64,000 nucleotides of DNA. Origin: Diorhabda sublineata (Eukaryota; Arthropoda; Insecta; Coleoptera; Chrysomelidae). Every line of letters begins with the position of its first letter. Position 1 is the first letter of the stretch. Shown here piece after piece: positions 59,226 to 64,000 of the stretch. The position numbers were made by a program, and so were the translations under genes. The notes beneath the pieces are model-generated. The model had not been told where the DNA came from. It was given only the letters and a program-made list of their open reading frames with translations, and ran no database searches. The DNA is taken from contig NC_079478.1 of NCBI RefSeq assembly GCF_026230105.1, positions 22,583,653 through 22,647,652 on the forward strand, in the 5' to 3' direction.

Positions 59226-60725
59226 GAGGAAAAACTTGTCGTGATAAATTTTTCTGTGAAATTTGGTAATTATGAAACTAATTGGTACAAAAATCGTTTA
59301 GTGATGATTCTATGTGTTTGTATTACGCGTGTTTTTAGGTATAAAATGTTCAAGGAAAGGAACAGTGGAATAGAAGCGGGCAAATTTTAACTCAAGATGT
59401 TGCTATGAGAAAACTGCGTACAAAATTATACGGAAAAATTGTCAAAATAGCAAAAACAACATCGAATGTCATTTGCATAATATTGTTTTCAATAAACAAC
59501 AAGTGATAATTCACTATTCTATCATATTTTTACTCATCTAGATATAAAGATGATTATTTACTTGGTTGGCTATCGCGTGGTGGACCATAAGGAGTTTATT
59601 TACCAAGATAAACCGTAAATCAAGTATTACATCACGAATTGCTTGACAGACGAAGAAGTGTCAACATGGTGCACCCATGTATCGTGTACAATTAGGTACA
59701 TCAGAACAATGCACCCTTCCACTGCGCGTTAATTGTGATGCAGTTTTTATTTTTATTAATTATATTAGTTTTTATTATATATTTATTATATTTTTATTAT
59801 TCCAGAATAATTGCTGTGCTGTGTGTGCTATCACAGCCAATTTATTCCCTGGATATATCCTCTTGATATTCTTTCTATTACCAAAATCAAAAAATTATCT
59901 TGAATAAATAATATTTCAAACCGATTGAAGACATCTGTGAGTCAGTGTATTATTGCTAAGGGGAATTACTTTGAGGAGGATATTGTTATCACTGAATGAT
60001 TTTTTAATAAATAAATTTACAGCATCAGTATCATAACTTTATTGTCAGACCTTGTATACTGAAGAAGAATATTATGTAACACATTATATGAGAGACCACT
60101 CTTCACAATGATATTAATAGGAACACGTCGATATTGAAGTACGAATTTATGAATTCTTAAGCATTTTCTGGTGTGATAGTAGTTATGGGTGCTTCACCAA
60201 ACTTTTTTAATCTGTTTCAAATGCAGCTATTTAATTAAGATGTATCATCATAATAAGATGTGATTCTCTTGAATTTAGGTTTCTACTGTCGATGTAGGCA
60301 CGCTCCAACAAGTTCAAACTAGTATTTAGTTTCTACATAATAAGTAACAATTTGACATTTGCGTACGACTCATTTATTGTTAAAATATCTGTTAAATTTT
60401 CGAACAATGGATATGTAACAATGCAAAACACTCTGCGATGGCAAAAGTTTTAATAACATCACAAATCATCATCTGGGTCAAATGCAAATGTCGCCAAAAC
60501 GCGCGTTGTAAGCGCTTAATCGAATCTCAAAAGATCTGCGCATAACCCAAGAATCTTTGTGGCCGCATCTAACGATTACCGCTACATTACAATGATTCGA
60601 ATATCAACTGTTTTATCTAAAATAAACACTTGCCTCATAACACTCAGGAATTATTACCTTCCATATTGTTTTATAATAATTTCTAAAGATGTAGTAAAAA
60701 CTCTTTCTATTTTAGACCAAGAAAC
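59226..60725. other. Neto intron, no gene seen
   Basis: AT-rich. Plus frames at 59208-59390 and 59677-59907 show no domain. The pseudogene described next may extend a little leftwards, but I could not follow it. Confidence 0.35.
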
Positions 60726-61030
60726 TGTTCTGCTGACAAGACATATCGACCTGAACTTCTTGGAGGCTGTTCCATAATCGGAGAACTCCATGTTTATGGC
60801 AGTATAGTTCTAGTAAGTGTTAGAAACGAGAAATAATTCCAGCACCAGGGCTATGGGACTCTTCTTATAAATCGTGCAAAGGAAATAGCGATTAAAGAAC
60901 ATAATTCCATTACAATAGCAGTCATCTCAGGTGTTGGTACTAGAAATTATTACAGAAAATAGGGTTACGAATTAAAAAGACCTTATATGGTGAAGAGTTT
61001 AAAACAAGGGGAATTAATTAGTATTTCGAT
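60726..61030 (+). pseudogene. Elp3: Elp3 processed pseudogene fragment
   Basis: The plus-strand frame from 60726 reads YRPELLGGCSIIGELHVYGS, then FQHQGYGTLLINRAKEIAIK, EHNSITIAVISGVGTRNYYR and YELKRPYMVKSL. This is the acetyltransferase (GNAT) C-terminus of Elp3, the catalytic subunit of Elongator that modifies tRNA wobble uridines. Two in-frame stops (TAA 60834-60836 and TAG 60960-60962) interrupt it. No splice sites break the frame over some 90 codons. An AATAAA-type signal lies shortly downstream at about 61055. A 5'-truncated retrocopy on the strand opposite to Neto is the simplest reading. Confidence 0.8.
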
Positions 61031-61727
61031 TGTGTAGATGAAGTTGTTTTGTGACAATAAAAATTTAAATATAAACATCATTGATACAGAATGGCTAAGG
61101 AAAAATGATGGAGAATACAAGAATTCTAAGAAAGTTCATGTGTAGGTTAAGGTTGAGAAATGTTACTAGAAATATCAAATCATCTTTTTTGCATTCTTGA
61201 ACTCATGATGTAAAAACTCAAACTTTTCTATTCTTCATCTGGAACCTTTTAGTGCTGTGGCTCAATATTATCAAGTCATACGCGAATTACTACTAGATGA
61301 TGGAGATATACATATGAACTGTCCAAACGTGAGTACAAAGGAACGTGTGTAATCTCCAGAATAAATTTTTTATTTATTTTTTTTTTTTTGGAAGCCCATT
61401 TCCATTTAAGTTACTACTTAATAGTCTAAGATTCCACCGCTTGATCTTGCAGGTAACTGTTTTTTTGATTAATGCGTTATTGCAGTCCAGTATTCTTTTC
61501 CACGAATACATGACTCGTACTTTGGAGAATTTCGATTCCTACAAGATGGTGCAACGGAAAACACTGCAAGAAATAATCAAAGCCGTGTTTCACGTAACCT
61601 AATTCGTTCATAATCTTACGACAAGCTTCTGTTTATCATGCTAAGCCGTATAGTCTCTTTAAAAGCAATGGATTGCTAGTGATATTTTGATAGTATATAT
61701 TTTTTAAAAAATATTTGAAAAACTTAC
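61031..61727. other. Neto intron, no gene seen
   Basis: AT-rich. The plus frame 61345-61602 is not recognised. Confidence 0.4.
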
Positions 61728-61991
61728 AATTAGCCGGCCGCTCTATGAACTCGATCACTGCCCTGAAGCCTTTGCCTTCTATATTTTCATCCGATCTAAA
61801 ATGGATCCAGAGATAGCGGTCACTCGATGTTATCATTGGAGGAAAATTCCTACCACAAAATAGATTATGGAGTAAGTTGCTGAAGCCATGAGCACCATCA
61901 CGTACTTCTAGATAATCGTGTTTACATCCTGGGCTGGATTCCAATTCAAACCAATCCCGAAAATCTAGTTTCACTAGATATCCTGGAGGAG
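61728..61991 (-). CDS. Neto: Neto, CUB domain 1 second-half exon
   Basis: The acceptor TTATTTTCCAG precedes 61991 and the donor GTAAGT follows 61728 on the minus strand. The 264-bp exon starts with two carried bases and ends in phase 1. It reads PPGYLVKLDFRDWFELESSP, GCKHDYLEVRDGAHGFSNLL, FCGRNFPPMITSSDRYLWIH, FRSDENIEGKGFRAVIEFIE. YLEVRDG, FCG, and the S-S-D-R-Y-L-W-x-x-F strand with calcium-site acidic residues define a CUB domain. The wording is that of CUB1 in arthropod Neto. The first half of CUB1 and the signal peptide must lie upstream, beyond position 62000, most likely outside the window. This is the first Neto exon visible here. Confidence 0.92.
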
Positions 61992-62405
61992 CTGGAAAAT
62001 AATAAACATTCATCAGATTACAAGCATAATAGCTTGTTTTTAAGCAAAATAGATACATTTCGTGATACAGTTCTAGAATTTCGGTATACGTTCCATAATT
62101 ACTTGAATTTCTTAGATATTATACAGTTTAATCAGAAATTAATGAAACGCATCAATACTACGACTGACGATAATTGGATTCTCAAGTTTGGTCCAAATAT
62201 ATATTTTATCAGTACAATCATCTGAAGGTATTCCTCATAAATTACAGATATATTTGGAGAGTTTTAAGGCCTCCGTATTATAATTGTTGCAGTAATATGA
62301 AAATCATTCTGAAAAATATAATCTTTGATCATTTGTTAATTTTTATATAATTTTCAAAATTAATTGTTTGTTTAGTCTTGTCTCAGTTTTTTCCATACCT
62401 AATAT

Positions 62406-62407
<2 letters not shown>
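61992..62407. other. Neto intron, no gene seen
   Basis: AT-rich intron upstream of the CUB1 exon. No exon carrying the first half of CUB1 was found here. Confidence 0.4.

Positions 62408-62408
<1 letters not shown>

Positions 62409-62442
<34 letters not shown>
62409..62442. repeat. (GA)n microsatellite at a LINE 3' end
   Basis: About 34 bp of uninterrupted GA. On the minus strand it is a (TC)n tail directly after ACAATAAAGCTTATC, the 3' terminus of the LINE described next. Confidence 0.9.
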
Positions 62443-62445
<3 letters not shown>

Positions 62446-63490
62446 GCTTTATTGTCACTAGAAAATTTGTACAATTTTATGGACAAAGCTACATAATTTT
62501 ATATTACATGATTGAATAATACAATATAATGATTCAATAGTAGTAATTATATTATATGAGTATATTGTATCTTACATCCCAAATTATGCCAGTCTCTAGA
62601 GTCTATGGTATTGTAGAATTCAGCCACAGACTAATAAGACCTTTCAAGCAGAAATGCCTTTCTTAAACTTATCAAAAGGTTTTGCTATTTTCATTTCAGA
62701 AAGTAGCTGATTGGATAATTTTTTCGCACTAAAGATAATGGAATTTTTCACCAGATCCGAAGTAGGTATAGTCAAGTAAATGTCTAGCTTCTTTCTTCTA
62801 GTAAGGTCTCTCAGTCGTGTTGTGGAAGTGTTTGCGAACCAAACAAACAGATTCTAAAATGAAGAGAGCGGTGAGAGTTAGAATTTTGTATGTTTTAAAA
62901 TAGAATTAGCAATGTGTTCTACTACTCAAACCATAAATATAACGAATTGCTCTTTTTTGTAATTTGAAGCTAGAATCGAAGACTAGCAAACTACAAGAAC
63001 CACAGAAAGGCAAACCATTCCGAAGATACGATTCGAAAACGAGTAGTAAGTTGTTAAAGCAGTGTTCAGACACAGATATAATGGCAAATCAAACAGAGAT
63101 TTTTTCGTCAGATTTTCTATATGTACAGACCATTGAAGGGCACTGTCAATATGTAGACCAAAAAATTTGATCGAATATCAGGATCGTATAAGTCATCGTT
63201 GAGCTTTAGAAGTTTTAAAGCTCCTTTATAGGATAAAACTAAAGTTTTCTCATTGTTTAAACAGAGACGTTTGCGTTAGAGCAGGACCTAATAGTTATGA
63301 GCTCATTGCCCATGATTGAATGTAGAGCTTATGTATGAGGACCACCCCTGGATACACTGGTGTCATCCGCGAATAAAGTGAATTAACCATTGATCCGTAG
63401 GTCAGTGAGATCATTGTTGAAAATCAAAAAAAGAACTTGACCCAAAACTGAGCCCTCAAGCACACCACTGACAATTAGCAATTTACTTGA
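62443..63490 (-). mobile_element. jockey/CR1-type LINE, 3' half
   Basis: The minus strand from about 63477 reads VSGVLEGSVLGQVLFLIFNN followed by DLTDLRING, then LFADDTSV (RT catalytic box at 63362-63376). Next, in shifted frames, come a VYIDSALQWSVHIE-like stretch, then YYSFSNRIFGMVCLSVVLV and SSFKLQKRAIRYIYGLSSRT, a standard post-RT region of jockey/CR1-clade LINEs. The 3' untranslated part ends in AATAAAGC and a (TC)n tail. It is 5'-truncated and carries several stops. It lies in a Neto intron in the same orientation as the gene. Confidence 0.8.
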
Positions 63491-64000
63491 AATTTTATCA
63501 TTAGCTCGTACCAATTGATTTCGACATTGCCATTGCTTTATTTCCATGTTTAAACTCTAGAGTATTTATCCAATATTCGATTAAATTACAAATGTAACTA
63601 TAAAACTTGCCTAATATAACTTTGGCTGTGAGATGCGCAAACAAAGAACGTAGGCCGTACTAGAAGTGAATGCGATAGTAGAATCATATTAAGAATCCGA
63701 GGAGATAGTCGAGCTCAATATTTTCAATACAAAATCATATGAATTAGATAAATGAGAGAAATATTCTCATTATACGTTTCATGTTCAAAAATTATAATAT
63801 TAAGTTGGAATATAGGAGGCTTGCTACTTAAGTTTTGAGATATGATAACAATGATGTGAATATGTCAAACCTGACATTGCCATTATAAAGTTTGACATTT
63901 AACTTGTTTACAGATACTTGAAACATTCATCTTGATCAAAAAATGGAAATAAATCGCCAACATTTTTTGCGATGATTTTTTATGTCCTTCGACGTGGAGA
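63491..64000. other. no recognisable gene
   Basis: AT-rich right edge of the window. It may include further decayed LINE sequence directly upstream of the RT boxes, but I could not read it. Confidence 0.35.

Noticed and set aside
62409..62442. CRISPR-like or regulatory GA array
   Set aside because: Plain dinucleotide microsatellite at a LINE 3' end. No CRISPR arrays, tRNAs or rRNAs were found anywhere in the window.

Overview
This is AT-rich eukaryotic DNA from an insect. The evidence is intron-split genes with GT/AG splice sites, insect-type transposons (mariner, Tc1, piggyBac-like, Crypton), an errantivirus-type endogenous retrovirus and short TTAGG/CCTAA tracts. I cannot fix the order or species from sequence alone.

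Host gene. The one clear host protein-coding gene runs on the minus strand, with five consecutive exons in the window: 61728-61991 (second half of CUB domain 1), 57738-57898 and 56392-56629 (CUB domain 2), 54105-54229 (LDL-receptor class A domain) and 26542-26679 (transmembrane helix plus the start of the cytoplasmic tail). Every exon pair joins in a compatible phase. The domain order and wording are those of Neto (Neuropilin and Tolloid-like), the auxiliary subunit of ionotropic glutamate receptors. The first exons lie beyond the right edge. The distal cytoplasmic exons were not found and may lie further left or outside. The LDLa-to-TM intron is about 27.4 kb and is packed with mobile DNA.

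Layout. 1-9.9 kb: two decayed mariner copies of one family, a 1.1 kb TTAA-flanked piggyBac-like element, and a 5' fragment of a second mariner family. 10-15 kb: little recognisable beyond one copy of a dispersed repeat. 15.28-17.04 kb: a long-TIR foldback-like element enclosing what looks like the last two exons of an unidentified acidic protein. 17.3-20.2 kb: a Penelope-like element with a GIY-YIG motif, a (TA)n array, an RTE-type LINE 3' half and a mariner/IS630-like transposase remnant. 22.7-26.2 kb: a polypurine tract, a LINE RNase H region and the second dispersed repeat copy. 29-32.5 kb: two LINE fragments ending at (TA)n arrays. 32.55-39.58 kb: a nearly full-length but inactivated errantivirus-like retrovirus (LTR, gag, pol, env, LTR) sitting inside a (TA)n array. 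40.4-50 kb: LINE pieces, a Crypton tyrosine recombinase remnant, a pogo/Tigger-like C-terminus, a hairpin, a fragment of an uncharacterised insect repetitive family, a LINE ORF1 with zinc knuckles and a 463-bp palindrome. 51.7-52.3 kb: a MITE-like element with CCGTGG repeats. 55-63.5 kb: an RTE endonuclease remnant, a Tc1-like transposase, an Elp3 retropseudogene and a jockey/CR1-type LINE 3' end, interleaved with Neto exons.

Almost all mobile-element reading frames carry frameshifts or stops. I see no intact autonomous element. Assignments rest on motifs read by eye; no database search was possible.
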